From Achromobacter pestifer (GTDB lineage: Bacteria; Pseudomonadota; Gammaproteobacteria; Burkholderiales; Burkholderiaceae_B), in NCBI RefSeq assembly GCF_902859625.1, contig NZ_CADIJX010000004.1:434001-498000 (forward strand): DNA of 64,000 nucleotides, in the 5' to 3' direction. The translations under genes and the position numbers were made by a program. Below, piece by piece: positions 15,811 through 24,704 of the stretch. The notes beneath the pieces were generated by a model, which was not told the origin of the DNA, made no database searches, and saw only the letters and a program-made list of their open reading frames with translations. Within the stretch, counting starts at the first letter, position 1. The number at the start of each line of letters is the position of its first letter.

Positions 15811-18435
15811 ATGAATAAAACGCTGATTATTGCCGAGAAGCCCTCGGTGGCCCTTGATATATCACGCGCCTTGGGAGGCTTTGCGCGCGAGGGCGACTAT
15901 TTTGAAAGCGAACGTTACGTACTCGCGTCCAGCATCGGCCACCTGCTGAGCTTGGTCGCGCCCAACGATCCGGTCAAGGGAAAGTGGAGCTTCACGCACC
16001 TGCCCGTGATTCCGCCGGAATTCGAGCTGGGCCCCACCGACAAAAAGTCCGCCGAACGCCTCAAGCTGCTGGTCCGCCTGGCCAAGCGCAAGGACGTGGA
16101 CTCGATCATCAATGCCTGTGACGCGGGACGAGAAGGCGAACTGATCTTCCGCTACATCATTCAGTACGCTGGCGTGAAGAAGCCCATCCAGCGCCTGTGG
16201 CTGCAATCCATGACGCAGGCCGCCATCCGCGAGGCCTTCGCGAACTTGCGCGACGACGCCCAGTTGAAGCCGCTGGAAGCGGCTGCCCGCTCGCGCGCCG
16301 AAGCCGATTGGCTGGTGGGCATCAACGGCACCCGCGCCATGACGGCCTTCAACAGCAAGGACGGCGGTTTCTTCAAGACGCCGGTCGGCCGCGTGCAAAC
16401 ACCCACGCTGGCGATCGTCGCCGAGCGCGAAGAGCGCATCCGCCGCTTCGTGCCCCGCGATTACTGGGAAGTGCGCGCCACCTTCGTGGCCGCCGCCGGC
16501 CTGTACGAAGGCCGCTGGATCGACCCGCAATTCAAGAAAGACGACCGCGACCCGGAAAAGCGCGAATCGCGCCTGTGGTCGGCCGCTGCCGCCCAGAGCG
16601 TGGTGGCCGCCTGCCGCGACCAGCCGGGCAACGTCACCGAGGAATCCAAGCCGTCGACCCAGATGTCGCCGGCCCTGTACGACCTGACGTCGCTACAGCG
16701 CGAGGCCAACGGCCGCTTCGGCTTTTCGGCCAAGACCACGCTGTCGCTGGCCCAGACCCTGTACGAACGCCACAAGGCGCTGACCTACCCGCGTACCGAT
16801 TCGCGCTACCTGCCCGAGGACTACATCGCCACGGTGCAGGAAACGATGCGCGCGCTGGCCAAGGGCGGCTCGAATGCCGTGGGCGGACTGTCGCGCCACG
16901 CGGATACGGTGGTCAGCCAGCAATGGGTGAAGCCAAACCGCCGCATCTTCGACAACAAGAAGGTGTCGGATCACTTTGCCATCATCCCCACGCTGCAAAT
17001 CCCGCATGACCTGAGCGAAGCCGAGGCCAAGCTGTACGACCTGGTGCTCAAGCGCTTCCTGGCCGTGTTCTTCCCGGCTGCGGAATACCGCGTCACCACC
17101 CGTCTGACCGAAGTGCAGGGGCATCGCTTCCGCACCGACGGCAAGGTGCTGGTCACCCCGGGCTGGCTGGCCGTCTATGGCAAGGAAGCCCAGGGCGAAG
17201 ACGCCAACCTGGTGCCCGTGGCGGACGGCGAGACCGTGCGCACCGAGGACGTGGAAGCCGTCGGCCTGTCGACCAAGCCGCCCGCCCGGTTCAATGAAGG
17301 CACCTTGCTGTCCGCCATGGAAGGCGCCGGCAAGCTGGTGGACGACGAAGAACTGCGCGAGGCCATGTCCGAACGCGGACTGGGCACGCCGGCCACCCGC
17401 GCGGCCATCATCGAAGGCCTGTTGAACGAGGTCTATCTGCGCCGCGAAGGCCGCGACCTGGTGCCCACCGCCAAGGCCCGCCAGCTGATGACCTTGCTGT
17501 CCGGCCTGGACGTCACCGAATTGACCTCGCCCGAACTGACGGGCGAATGGGAACACAAGCTCAAGCAGATCGAGCAGGGCGGGCTGGGCCGCGAGGCCTT
17601 CATGCGCGAAATCGCGCAGATGACGCAAGTCATCGTCAAGCGCGCCAAGGAATACGAGCGCGACACCGTGCCGGGCGACTACGCCACGCTGCAAACGCCG
17701 TGCCCCAAGTGCGGCGCCGTGGTGAAGGAAAACTATCGCCGCTTTGCCTGCACCGCTTGCGATTTCTCGATTGGCAAGCACCCGGGCGGCCGTACGTTTG
17801 AACTCCCGGAAGTCGAGGAATTGCTGGCCAAGCGCGAGATCGGCCCACTGCAAGGCTTCATCAGCAAGATGGGTCGGCCGTTCGCCGCCATCCTGCGGAT
17901 CAGCGATGAATACAAGCTGGAATTCGACTTCGGCCAGAACGACGAAGACGACGCCGAAGCGGTGGACTTCTCTGGCCACACGCCGGTGGGGTCTTGCCCG
18001 AAGTGCCAGTCGCGCGTGTTCGAGCACGGCATGAGCTACGTCTGCGAAAAGTCCGTCGGCCCCGAAAAGAGCTGCGACTTCCGCTCGGGCAAGGTCATCC
18101 TGCAACAGGAGATCTCCGCCCAGCAGATGGGCAAGCTGCTGACCGACGGTCGCACCGACCTGCTTGAAGGCTTTGTGTCCAGCCGCACCAATCGCAAGTT
18201 CAAGGCATTCCTGGTGCGCCAGCCGGACGGCAAGATCGGCTTTGAATTCGAGCCGCGTCCTGAAAAGCCGGGTCGCGCGCCATCCAAGACGGCTGCGAAA
18301 ACGGCCACCAAGACCGCCGCGAAGAAGGCGCCGGCCAAGAAAGCCGCGGTGAAGAAGACCGCGACCAAAACGGCCACGAAAACCGCAGCCAAAAAGGCCG
18401 TGAAAAAGGCAGCGCCGAAGAAAACCACGGCGTAG
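15811..18435 (+). CDS. topB: DNA topoisomerase III with Ala/Lys-rich C-terminal tail
   Basis: Type IA topoisomerase, 874 aa. The start MNKTLIIAEKPSVA (ATG 15811) is canonical. The TOPRIM acidic motif is in NACDAGREGELIF (around D104). The catalytic tyrosine is Y326 in LTYPRTDSRYLPEDY. Two zinc-finger-like modules follow (CPKCGAVV...CTAC and CPKCQSRV...C). Residues 825-874 are a 50-residue tail of almost only A, K, T, P and V, like bacterial histone-H1 homologues, which would bind DNA. The stop codon TAG lies inside the 64-bp repeat at 18432. It decatenates replication and recombination intermediates in the cytoplasm. Confidence 0.96.
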   Translation: MNKTLIIAEKPSVALDISRALGGFAREGDYFESERYVLASSIGHLLSLVAPNDPVKGKWSFTHLPVIPPEFELGPTDKKSAERLKLLVRLAKRKDVDSIINACDAGREGELIFRYIIQYAGVKKPIQRLWLQSMTQAAIREAFANLRDDAQLKPLEAAARSRAEADWLVGINGTRAMTAFNSKDGGFFKTPVGRVQTPTLAIVAEREERIRRFVPRDYWEVRATFVAAAGLYEGRWIDPQFKKDDRDPEKRESRLWSAAAAQSVVAACRDQPGNVTEESKPSTQMSPALYDLTSLQREANGRFGFSAKTTLSLAQTLYERHKALTYPRTDSRYLPEDYIATVQETMRALAKGGSNAVGGLSRHADTVVSQQWVKPNRRIFDNKKVSDHFAIIPTLQIPHDLSEAEAKLYDLVLKRFLAVFFPAAEYRVTTRLTEVQGHRFRTDGKVLVTPGWLAVYGKEAQGEDANLVPVADGETVRTEDVEAVGLSTKPPARFNEGTLLSAMEGAGKLVDDEELREAMSERGLGTPATRAAIIEGLLNEVYLRREGRDLVPTAKARQLMTLLSGLDVTELTSPELTGEWEHKLKQIEQGGLGREAFMREIAQMTQVIVKRAKEYERDTVPGDYATLQTPCPKCGAVVKENYRRFACTACDFSIGKHPGGRTFELPEVEELLAKREIGPLQGFISKMGRPFAAILRISDEYKLEFDFGQNDEDDAEAVDFSGHTPVGSCPKCQSRVFEHGMSYVCEKSVGPEKSCDFRSGKVILQQEISAQQMGKLLTDGRTDLLEGFVSSRTNRKFKAFLVRQPDGKIGFEFEPRPEKPGRAPSKTAAKTATKTAAKKAPAKKAAVKKTATKTATKTAAKKAVKKAAPKKTTA

Positions 18436-18495
18436 GATGGGTCAAGCGCGGCAAACCGTGTCCAAGAACACGGTGCCCGCCGCGCGCAACCCATC
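18432..18495 (+). repeat. 64-bp element (constant arms, variable centre), copy 1
   Basis: The left arm is GTAGGATGGGTCAAGCGCG, then a 30-bp centre, then CGCGCGCAACCCATC. The arms pair imperfectly. The centre contains its own hairpin, ACCGTGT...ACACGGT. Bases 18433-18435 are the topB stop codon. Other copies are at 22170, 22238 and 56644. Confidence 0.9.
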
Positions 18496-18515
18496 AATCG
18501 CGCAACAGAAAGACC

Positions 18516-18540
18516 AACGCCCGGGCAACCGGGCGTTTTC
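18516..18540 (+). terminator. Rho-independent terminator after topB
   Basis: A perfect 9-bp stem, AACGCCCGG/CCGGGCGTT (18516-18524 and 18529-18537), has a GCAA tetraloop and is followed by TT. It is about 80 bp after topB, beyond the 64-bp repeat. Confidence 0.88.
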
Positions 18541-18612
18541 CATTGTTGGGCGGCAAGCGCTGGGGTATTGTTGTCGCCAAACAGCTGCAACCCAATCAAT
18601 TCCGAGGACGAC

Positions 18613-19671
18613 ATGACCCACAGCCCCGATTTCACTACCCGCCGCCGCGTGCTGGCCGCTGCCGGGGCGCTGGCCGGCGTCAGCCTGCTTAACGGGCGCG
18701 TGGCCTTCGCTCAGCCCAAGCTGGGCCGCATCGTCTACGGCCAGGGCAGCATCGACCCCTTTTTCGCGGCCGGCTATGTCGCGCTGAAAAAGGGCTATTT
18801 CAGCGAAGGCGGGCTGGACGTCGAATACCTGAATTCACAAAGCGGCCCGCGCACCAACCAGCTATTGGCCGCCGGCCAGATTGCGTTTGGCGCCACCGCG
18901 GCCACCGCCGCGCCCGCGCTGACCATCGCTGGCAAGCCTGCGTCGCTGGTGTTCGGCTTTGACCGCAAGCTCACCTACGCCAACGTCATCGTGCGCCGCG
19001 AAGACTTCGACAGCGGCAAGATCAAATCCTTGAAAGACCTGGCCGGCAAGCGCGTGGGCGCCACCCAGCCGCAGTCCAGCACCTGGCTGATGGCGGTTTA
19101 CCTGATGCAAAAGGCCGGCGTGGGCGACAAGGTCGACATCCGCCCGCTGGGCGATCTGGCCACCATGCTGGGCGCATTGAAGACCGGTTCGGTCTCGGCC
19201 AGCATGGCCACCATGTCCATGATGGAACAGGCCCGCCAAGAGGGCTGGGGCGTGCCCATTTTTGACGCCACCACCGAAAGCTCGTGGAACGAGTTCATGG
19301 GCGGCGACGTCCCCGGCATCGCCGCGCTGACACTGGAAGACACCATCCAGAAACGCCCTGAAGTGGTGCAGGCCTTCGTGACCGCGATGGTCAAGGCGCA
19401 GGACTTCATCACCGCCAACACCGCGGCAGGCATCACCGACGTGATCTACGACGACTACCTGAACGCATTCCCGCGCGCCGCCATCGAAAAGACGCTGGGT
19501 GTCTACAAGGACACCGTGTTCCTGAAGGACAACGTCATCACCGAAGACGCCTACAACCGCATGACGGCCATCATGGGCGACGGCCGCCAGTTCTCGAACG
19601 ACGAAATCAAGACCGTGCCCTATGCCAAATGCGTGAACATGAGCTTCGTGCGGAAAGCGCGGGGCCTCTGA
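18613..19671 (+). CDS. NitT/TauT-type ABC transporter substrate-binding protein
   Basis: NMT1/SsuA-like periplasmic binding protein, 352 aa. Start ATG 18613 follows GAGGA. The signal peptide has a Tat-like RRR (10-12) before a hydrophobic stretch and ends AFA near residue 33. The mature part has the family pattern: FFAAGYVALKKGYFSEGGLDVEYL, then the DLAGKRVGATQPQSSTW block. It is the first gene of an operon with ATPase (1-bp overlap), permease and SDR. The substrate is unknown; the family covers sulfonates, pyrimidine precursors, aromatics and taurine. Confidence 0.9.
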   Translation: MTHSPDFTTRRRVLAAAGALAGVSLLNGRVAFAQPKLGRIVYGQGSIDPFFAAGYVALKKGYFSEGGLDVEYLNSQSGPRTNQLLAAGQIAFGATAATAAPALTIAGKPASLVFGFDRKLTYANVIVRREDFDSGKIKSLKDLAGKRVGATQPQSSTWLMAVYLMQKAGVGDKVDIRPLGDLATMLGALKTGSVSASMATMSMMEQARQEGWGVPIFDATTESSWNEFMGGDVPGIAALTLEDTIQKRPEVVQAFVTAMVKAQDFITANTAAGITDVIYDDYLNAFPRAAIEKTLGVYKDTVFLKDNVITEDAYNRMTAIMGDGRQFSNDEIKTVPYAKCVNMSFVRKARGL

Positions 19672-20441
19672 TGATCACGCTGGACAAGGTTGGCAAGGCG
19701 TACCAGTCGCGCCAGGGCACGACGCATGCGGTGGGCGAGGTCAGCCTGACGATCGAAGCGGGAGAATTCGTTTCCATCGTCGGCCCCTCGGGCTGCGGCA
19801 AGAGCACGCTGCTGAACATGATTGCCGGCTTTCTGCGGCCCACCACCGGCACCATTCGCGTGGACGGCCAGATCGTGGACGGGCAGGTGCCGCCGGCGCT
19901 GGGCTATATCTTCCAGAAAGACACCTTGCTGCCCTGGTTCAGCGTCCGAAAGAATGTGGCGCTGGGCCTGAAGTTCCAGGGCGTGCCGGCCGACCGGATC
20001 GAACGCCGCGTGGCCGAACTGCTGGAACTGGGCCATCTCAGCGCCTTCGCTGACGCCTTCCCGCATCAGCTCTCGGGGGGCATGCGGCGGCGCGTGGCGC
20101 TCTTGATGAGCCTGGCCGTCGAACCCCGCATCCTGCTGTTGGACGAACCCTTCGGCGCGCTGGACACCCACACCAAGACGCACCTGCATCGCGAGCTCAT
20201 GGAAATCTGGCGCAAGCTGGGCCAGACCATCGTCATGGTCACGCATGACCTGGACGAAGCCATCCTGCTATCGGATCGCGTGGTCGTGCTGTCCGGCCCG
20301 CCCAGCCGCGTGTTGCTGGACGAGCGCATCCGCATCCCGCATCCGCGCGACGTCTTCACGCTGCGTGAAACCCCGCAGTTCGTCGCCCACGTGCAAAGTC
20401 TCTGGAGCGTGCTGGGCCAGCAGTTCCGCGCCGCCGCCTGA
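19671..20441 (+). CDS. NitT/TauT-type ABC transporter ATP-binding protein
   Basis: SsuB/TauB-like ATPase, 256 aa. ATG 19671 shares its first base with the last base of the previous stop (TGATG). The Walker A motif GPSGCGKST is at 38-46. The Q-loop is FQKDTLLPW, typical of this family. The signature is LSGGMRRRVALLMSLA, Walker B ILLLDEPFGALD, and the H-loop VTHDLDEAI. It powers uptake together with the flanking binding protein and permease. Confidence 0.95.
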   Translation: MITLDKVGKAYQSRQGTTHAVGEVSLTIEAGEFVSIVGPSGCGKSTLLNMIAGFLRPTTGTIRVDGQIVDGQVPPALGYIFQKDTLLPWFSVRKNVALGLKFQGVPADRIERRVAELLELGHLSAFADAFPHQLSGGMRRRVALLMSLAVEPRILLLDEPFGALDTHTKTHLHRELMEIWRKLGQTIVMVTHDLDEAILLSDRVVVLSGPPSRVLLDERIRIPHPRDVFTLRETPQFVAHVQSLWSVLGQQFRAAA

Positions 20442-20454
20442 TTCCCCACGCGCC

Positions 20455-21309
20455 ATGATGCCGACTGAAACCTCTGATTCCCTGCAAGACCAGCTGCGGC
20501 TGGACCGTCGCGCCGGCATCGCTCGCCGCGTGCGCATCACCCTGTGGCAAGTGCTGATCCTTGCCGTCATCCTGGGCGCCTGGGAGACCCTCACGCGGAT
20601 TCCGTGGTTCACGCAGAACACGCTGTTCGACCCGTTCTTCATCAGCCAGCCGTCGCGCGTGGCGGTGCGGTTGTGGGAATGGATGCAGCCCGGCCCGCGC
20701 TCGGTCTGGCCGCACTTGTGGCTGACGCTGCAAGCCACGATGGTGGGGCTGGTGGTGGGCGTGGGCAGCGGCTTCATCGTCGGCATGACGCTTTCCCGCA
20801 GCCGCTTCCTGGCCGACGTGTTCAACCCGTTCATCGTGGCGTTCAACTCGATGCCGCGCATTGCGTTCGTGCCGCTCATCACCATGTTCTTCGGCCTGGG
20901 GCTGGCGTCCAAGGTGGTGACGTCCTGGTTCGTGGTGTTCTTCCTGGTGTTCTTCAACACCTACAAGGGCGGCCGCAGCGTCGAACGCGAACTGGTCGAC
21001 TTCTGCCGCACGCTGGGCGGTTCACCGCGCCAGATCCTGTGGCGCGTGCGCATCCCGACCGCCGCGGCCTGGACCTTCGCCGCCTTGCCCAACGCCATCA
21101 GCTTTGCATTGATCGGCGTGGTGCTGGCTGAATTCGTGGGGTCCACCACCGGCATGGGCTACCTGATGATCACCGCGCTGGCGACGCTGAACGCCACCGA
21201 CATGTTCGCGGCGGTGACCTTGCTATCCATTGTTGGCATCGCGCTTGTGTACTGTGTAACGTGGCTGGAACGCCGGTTGCTGCATTGGGCGCCGGAATTC
21301 CGGGAATAG
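20455..21309 (+). CDS. NitT/TauT-type ABC transporter permease
   Basis: SsuC/TauC-like inner-membrane permease, 284 aa, starting at the ATGATG pair 20455/20458. It has an N-terminal helix near residues 24-45, then the transport domain with about five further spans. The EAA loop is at DFCRTLGGSPRQILWRVRIPTA and the segment FNSMPRIAFVPLITMFFGLG is conserved in the family. It is 13 bp after the ATPase gene and 14 bp before the SDR gene, so it is in the same operon. Confidence 0.94.
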   Translation: MMPTETSDSLQDQLRLDRRAGIARRVRITLWQVLILAVILGAWETLTRIPWFTQNTLFDPFFISQPSRVAVRLWEWMQPGPRSVWPHLWLTLQATMVGLVVGVGSGFIVGMTLSRSRFLADVFNPFIVAFNSMPRIAFVPLITMFFGLGLASKVVTSWFVVFFLVFFNTYKGGRSVERELVDFCRTLGGSPRQILWRVRIPTAAAWTFAALPNAISFALIGVVLAEFVGSTTGMGYLMITALATLNATDMFAAVTLLSIVGIALVYCVTWLERRLLHWAPEFRE

Positions 21310-21323
21310 CCGAGACCACACTC

Positions 21324-22106
21324 ATGACGACTTCACTACCCTATCTCCGCAACTTCGACCTGACCGGCCAGGTCGCGCTCGTCACCGGATCCGCCCGTGG
21401 GCTGGGCTTCTGCATTGCCCGGGCGCTGGCCGGCTGCGGCGCGCGCGTGTTGATCAACGGACGCAATATCCAGGCGGCGGACGCGGCCGCCGCTGAACTG
21501 ACGGACGCCGGGTTGGATGCGCACGCGCTGCCGTTCGACGTCAGTGATGACACCGCCGTGGAACAGGCGTTTGCGCGGATCGACCGCGACCATGGCCGCC
21601 TGGACATCCTGGTGAACAACGTGGGCGCGCGCAACCGCAAGACACTGGCGGACTCCAGCACGGCCGAGATCCGCGAACTGATCGACACCGACCTGGTGGC
21701 AGGCATGGTGCTGGCCAAGTTCGCGGCCGAGCGCATGGTGCGCCAGGGCGGCGGACGGTTGATCGCGATTACCTCTGTCGTGGGGGAATTGGCGCGCTCA
21801 GGCGACGCGGTCTATCCCGCGGCCAAGCAAGGCCTGACCGGCATGGTGCGCGCGCTGGCAGCGGAATTCGGCGGCCGCAACATCACCAGCAACGCCATTG
21901 CGCCCGGCACGTTTGCCACGGAAACCAATGCGGAAATGATCGCCAACCCGAATGTTGGACCGCGCATCGCGGCGCGCAATCCGACGGGACGCTGGGGCGA
22001 ACCGGAAGAAATCGCCGGTGCGGCCGTGTTCCTGGCCTCCCCGGCAGCGTCCTATGTGAACGGACATGTGCTGGTGGTGGACGGCGGGCTGTCTATTCAG
22101 TTTTGA
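21324..22106 (+). CDS. SDR-family oxidoreductase (gluconate 5-dehydrogenase-like)
   Basis: Classical SDR, 260 aa. The cofactor loop TGSARGLG is at 21-28, NNVG at 98-101, and the catalytic S151, Y164 and K168 (YPAAK) are intact. The end LVVDGGLSIQF is typical. The opening FDLTGQVALVTGSARGLG resembles gluconate 5-dehydrogenase-like enzymes. It is last in the ABC operon, so it probably oxidises or reduces the imported compound or a product of it. Its stop codon lies inside the first unit of a 19-bp tandem repeat. Confidence 0.9.
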   Translation: MTTSLPYLRNFDLTGQVALVTGSARGLGFCIARALAGCGARVLINGRNIQAADAAAAELTDAGLDAHALPFDVSDDTAVEQAFARIDRDHGRLDILVNNVGARNRKTLADSSTAEIRELIDTDLVAGMVLAKFAAERMVRQGGGRLIAITSVVGELARSGDAVYPAAKQGLTGMVRALAAEFGGRNITSNAIAPGTFATETNAEMIANPNVGPRIAARNPTGRWGEPEEIAGAAVFLASPAASYVNGHVLVVDGGLSIQF

Positions 22107-22172
22107 GGCGGTGATTTCAGTTTGAAGCGGTGATTCAAATTTGAGGCGGTGATTTCAGTTTGGGGCGGTGAT
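22102..22172 (+). repeat. 19-bp tandem repeat spanning the SDR stop codon
   Basis: Units start at 22102, 22121, 22140 and 22159. Units 1 and 3 are identical (TTTGAGGCGGTGATTTCAG). Unit 2 differs at a few bases and unit 4 is partial. The TGA stop of the SDR (22104-22106) is in unit 1, so the repeat seems to come from duplication of the gene's 3' end. Confidence 0.9.
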
Positions 22173-22233
22173 GGGTTGCGCGGCTGCCGGCGTCTTGAAA
22201 CATGGCTGTCGGCGCGCGCTTCACCCATCCTAC
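22170..22233 (-). repeat. 64-bp element, copy 2 (reverse orientation)
   Basis: Read on the minus strand it starts GTAGGATGGGTGAAGCGCG and ends CGCGCAACCCATC, with a variable middle, 64 bp in total. It lies head-to-head with copy 3, separated by 4 bp. Confidence 0.9.
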
Positions 22234-22237
22234 ATTT

Positions 22238-22301
22238 GTAGGATGGGTGAAGCGCGAGAAGATCGCCCTACGCAAGCGCCCGGCATCGCGCGCAACCCAT
22301 C
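22238..22301 (+). repeat. 64-bp element, copy 3
   Basis: The left arm GTAGGATGGGTGAAGCGCG, a 30-bp centre and the right arm CGCGCGCAACCCATC add up to exactly 64 bp. With copy 2 it forms a perfect 20-bp inverted repeat (22215-22234 and 22237-22256, 2-nt loop). This would make a very stable hairpin between two genes that converge here. Confidence 0.92.
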
Positions 22302-22309
22302 TCCACCCG

Positions 22310-24127
22310 TCAGGTCGTCTCGTCCTGATACCACACGCCTTCGGCCAGCATCATCTTCTGATGACCATGCCCGGCCGGCATCATCGGGAAGCAGTTTTCC
22401 TGCGCCGTCACCGCGACGTCCAGGAAATAGGGGCCGTCATGCGCCAGGCACTCGGCCAGCGCGGCCTCCAGCTTGGCCGGATCATCCACCCGGGCCGCGC
22501 CCCAGCCGAACGCACGCGCCAGCGCCACGAAATCGGGCAGGGATGCGTTGTAGCTGTGGCTGTAGCGGCCGCCGTGGATCAGTTCCTGCCACTGGCGCAC
22601 CATGCCCATGTAGCCGTTGTTGCACAGCACGACCTTCACGGGCGTCTGATGCTGCATGGCGGTGGACAATTCCTGGATGTTCATCAGCACCGACGCATCG
22701 CCGCTGACGCACACCACCGTCTTGTCCGGATGCGCCACCTGCGCGCCAATGGCCGCCGGCACGCCGTAGCCCATGGTGCCCGCGCCGCCCGAGGTCAGCC
22801 AGCGGTTGGGCTTGTCGAAACGCAGGTACTGCGCGGCCCACATTTGATGCTGGCCCACGTCGGTGGAAACGATGGCATCGCGGCTGGACAGCGCGGCGTT
22901 CAGGCTCGACATCAAATGTTGCGGCAAGATCGCGTCAGCCGCGGGCGTGAAGGCCAGGCAGTCCTGCTGGCGCCAGATGTCGATCCGCTTGAACCAGGGC
23001 GCCAATCGTGCCGCGTCCATCGGTTCGTCGCCCAGTTCGGCGCGCAGCGCACGCACCAGCGGCAGGCAGTCGCCCACCAACGCCACGTCCACCCTCACCA
23101 CCTTGTTGATGGAAGCAGGGTCGATATCGATATGGATCTTGCGCGCGTGCGGGCAAAACTCCGAGATCTTGCCGGTGATGCGGTCATCGAAGCGGGCGCC
23201 GATGCAAACGACCAGATCGGCGTTGTGCATGGCCAGATTGGCCTCGACGGTGCCGTGCATGCCCAGCATGCCCACGAACTGCGGGCTGGACGCCGGGAAG
23301 GCGCCCAGGCCCATCAGGGTCAAGGTGCAGGGCGCACCGGTGTGGCGCACCAGATCGGTGAAGGCCTCGCAGGCCTCAGGGCCGGCATTCACCAGGCCGC
23401 CGCCGCCGTAAAAGATGGGACGCTTGGCCTGAGCGATCAGCGCGGCGGCACGGCGCACGGCCGACTGTGGCAGCTTGGGCGCCAACTTGCCTGCCTGCCG
23501 GCGCGCACGCAGCGCGGCCAGTCTCTGCTGCGATGGCACGCAAGCCACGTCATCATCCGCGTCGCGCGGCACGGCCAACTGCACATCCTTGGGAAAATCG
23601 ACCAGCACGGGGCCGGGCCGGCCCTGGCGGGTCAGTTCAAACGCGCGGGACGTCACGTTGGCCACGTCGTCCACGGCGCGGATCTGGGTATTCCACTTCG
23701 TCACGGAGCGTGAAATACCGATGGCGTCGCATTCCTGGAAGGCATCGGTGCCGATGGCCGCCGTCGCCACCTGGCCGCTGATGCACAGCACCGGGATCGA
23801 ATCGCACATGGCGTCCAGCAGGCCGGACGTGGTGTTGGCCATGCCGGGGCCGGATGTCACGAACACCACGCCGGTGCGGCCGGTGCTGCGGGCATACCCT
23901 TCCGCGGCATGCACGGCGGCCTGTTCATGGCGCACCAGCACGTGGCGCAGGCGTGGTTCCGCATACAAGGCGTCGTACAGCGGCAGCACCGCGCCCCCGG
24001 GATAGCCAAACACGGTGTCAACGCCGTGCGCAATCAACGTATCGAGCAGAATCTTCGCCCCGTTCGCGACGGGGGGTTCGGTGGCGGCAAGCGCGGCGGC
24101 GGCGGTGGGGTGCAGGCGATCGTTCAT
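22310..24127 (-). CDS. Acetolactate synthase-like large subunit (ThDP enzyme)
   Basis: 605-aa thiamine-diphosphate enzyme close to IlvB/IlvI, which condenses pyruvate with a 2-oxo acid in branched-chain amino-acid synthesis. The catalytic glutamate is E68 in RHEQAA. The N-terminal [15 protein letters not shown], the central FYGGGGL and the ThDP motif [12 protein letters not shown]...LCNN are intact. ATG 24127 is preferred; a GTG at 24151 would add 8 residues. No regulatory small subunit (IlvN/IlvH) is adjacent. It is divergent from an Lrp/AsnC regulator, suggesting amino-acid-responsive control and a role that may be catabolic or conditional. Confidence 0.88.
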   Translation of the reverse strand: MNDRLHPTAAAALAATEPPVANGAKILLDTLIAHGVDTVFGYPGGAVLPLYDALYAEPRLRHVLVRHEQAAVHAAEGYARSTGRTGVVFVTSGPGMANTTSGLLDAMCDSIPVLCISGQVATAAIGTDAFQECDAIGISRSVTKWNTQIRAVDDVANVTSRAFELTRQGRPGPVLVDFPKDVQLAVPRDADDDVACVPSQQRLAALRARRQAGKLAPKLPQSAVRRAAALIAQAKRPIFYGGGGLVNAGPEACEAFTDLVRHTGAPCTLTLMGLGAFPASSPQFVGMLGMHGTVEANLAMHNADLVVCIGARFDDRITGKISEFCPHARKIHIDIDPASINKVVRVDVALVGDCLPLVRALRAELGDEPMDAARLAPWFKRIDIWRQQDCLAFTPAADAILPQHLMSSLNAALSSRDAIVSTDVGQHQMWAAQYLRFDKPNRWLTSGGAGTMGYGVPAAIGAQVAHPDKTVVCVSGDASVLMNIQELSTAMQHQTPVKVVLCNNGYMGMVRQWQELIHGGRYSHSYNASLPDFVALARAFGWGAARVDDPAKLEAALAECLAHDGPYFLDVAVTAQENCFPMMPAGHGHQKMMLAEGVWYQDETT

Positions 24128-24151
24128 GCTATCTATCTTATTCGTAGCCAC

Positions 24152-24168
24152 GAAGAATTTTTATCTTC
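24152..24168. promoter_or_regulatory. Candidate Lrp/AsnC operator
   Basis: GAAGAATTTTTATCTTC has GAAGA/TCTTC arms around an A/T core, the general form of Lrp-family sites. It lies in the AT-rich 102-bp gap between the acetolactate-synthase-like gene and the Lrp gene. A similar TTATCTTC recurs at about 24201. Both genes could be controlled from here. Confidence 0.5.
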
Positions 24169-24229
24169 TTTTCCACGATTACCAACCAAACGGAGTAAAT
24201 TTATCTTCGATTTGGAGAAATCAAAGAAA

Positions 24230-24697
24230 ATGAACCTAGACAAGTTTGACCTGGCCATTCTGAAGGTGCTGCAAGAGAACGCCCGCGCCAGCTTGAACGA
24301 CATCGGCGCGGCGGTGGGCTTGTCGTCCACGCCCTGCTGGAATCGCATCAAGCGCATGGAAAGCGCCGGGGTGATCCGCGGCTATACCGTGGACATCGAT
24401 CCGGCCAGCCTGGGCTTCATGGACACGGTGATCGTGCACGTCACGCTAGAGAGCCACAGCGAGGAAACGCTGTACGAGTTCGGCCGCGCGCTGGCAGCCA
24501 TTCCAGAAGTGCTGGAAGCTTTCCTGGTGTCGGGCGACTACGACTACTACATCCGCATCGCCGTGCGCGACACCCGCGACTACGAACGCCTGCTGCGTGA
24601 ACAGCTCTATCGCATCCCGGGCATCCGCCACAGCAAATCCTGCTTCGTGCTGCGTCGCCTGAAGGAAACCATGCTGCCTCTGACCGGGCCGACGTGA
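24230..24697 (+). CDS. Lrp/AsnC-family transcriptional regulator
   Basis: 155-aa feast/famine regulator. The start MNLDKFDLAILKVLQENARASL (ATG 24230) is canonical, and GGAG lies upstream at 24214-24217. The helix-turn-helix is about residues 18-45 (NDIGAAVGLSSTPCWNRIKRME). The RAM effector domain follows, with SGDYDYYIRIAVRD. It is divergent from the acetolactate-synthase-like gene, whose expression it probably controls in response to an amino acid. It converges with the bestrophin gene with a 7-bp gap. Confidence 0.94.
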   Translation: MNLDKFDLAILKVLQENARASLNDIGAAVGLSSTPCWNRIKRMESAGVIRGYTVDIDPASLGFMDTVIVHVTLESHSEETLYEFGRALAAIPEVLEAFLVSGDYDYYIRIAVRDTRDYERLLREQLYRIPGIRHSKSCFVLRRLKETMLPLTGPT

Positions 24698-24704
24698 AGC
24701 GCGT

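Noticed and set aside
22202..23713. 503-codon plus-strand frame opposite the acetolactate-synthase-like gene
   Set aside because: Composition is that of a shadow frame, and it starts inside the 64-bp repeat pair.
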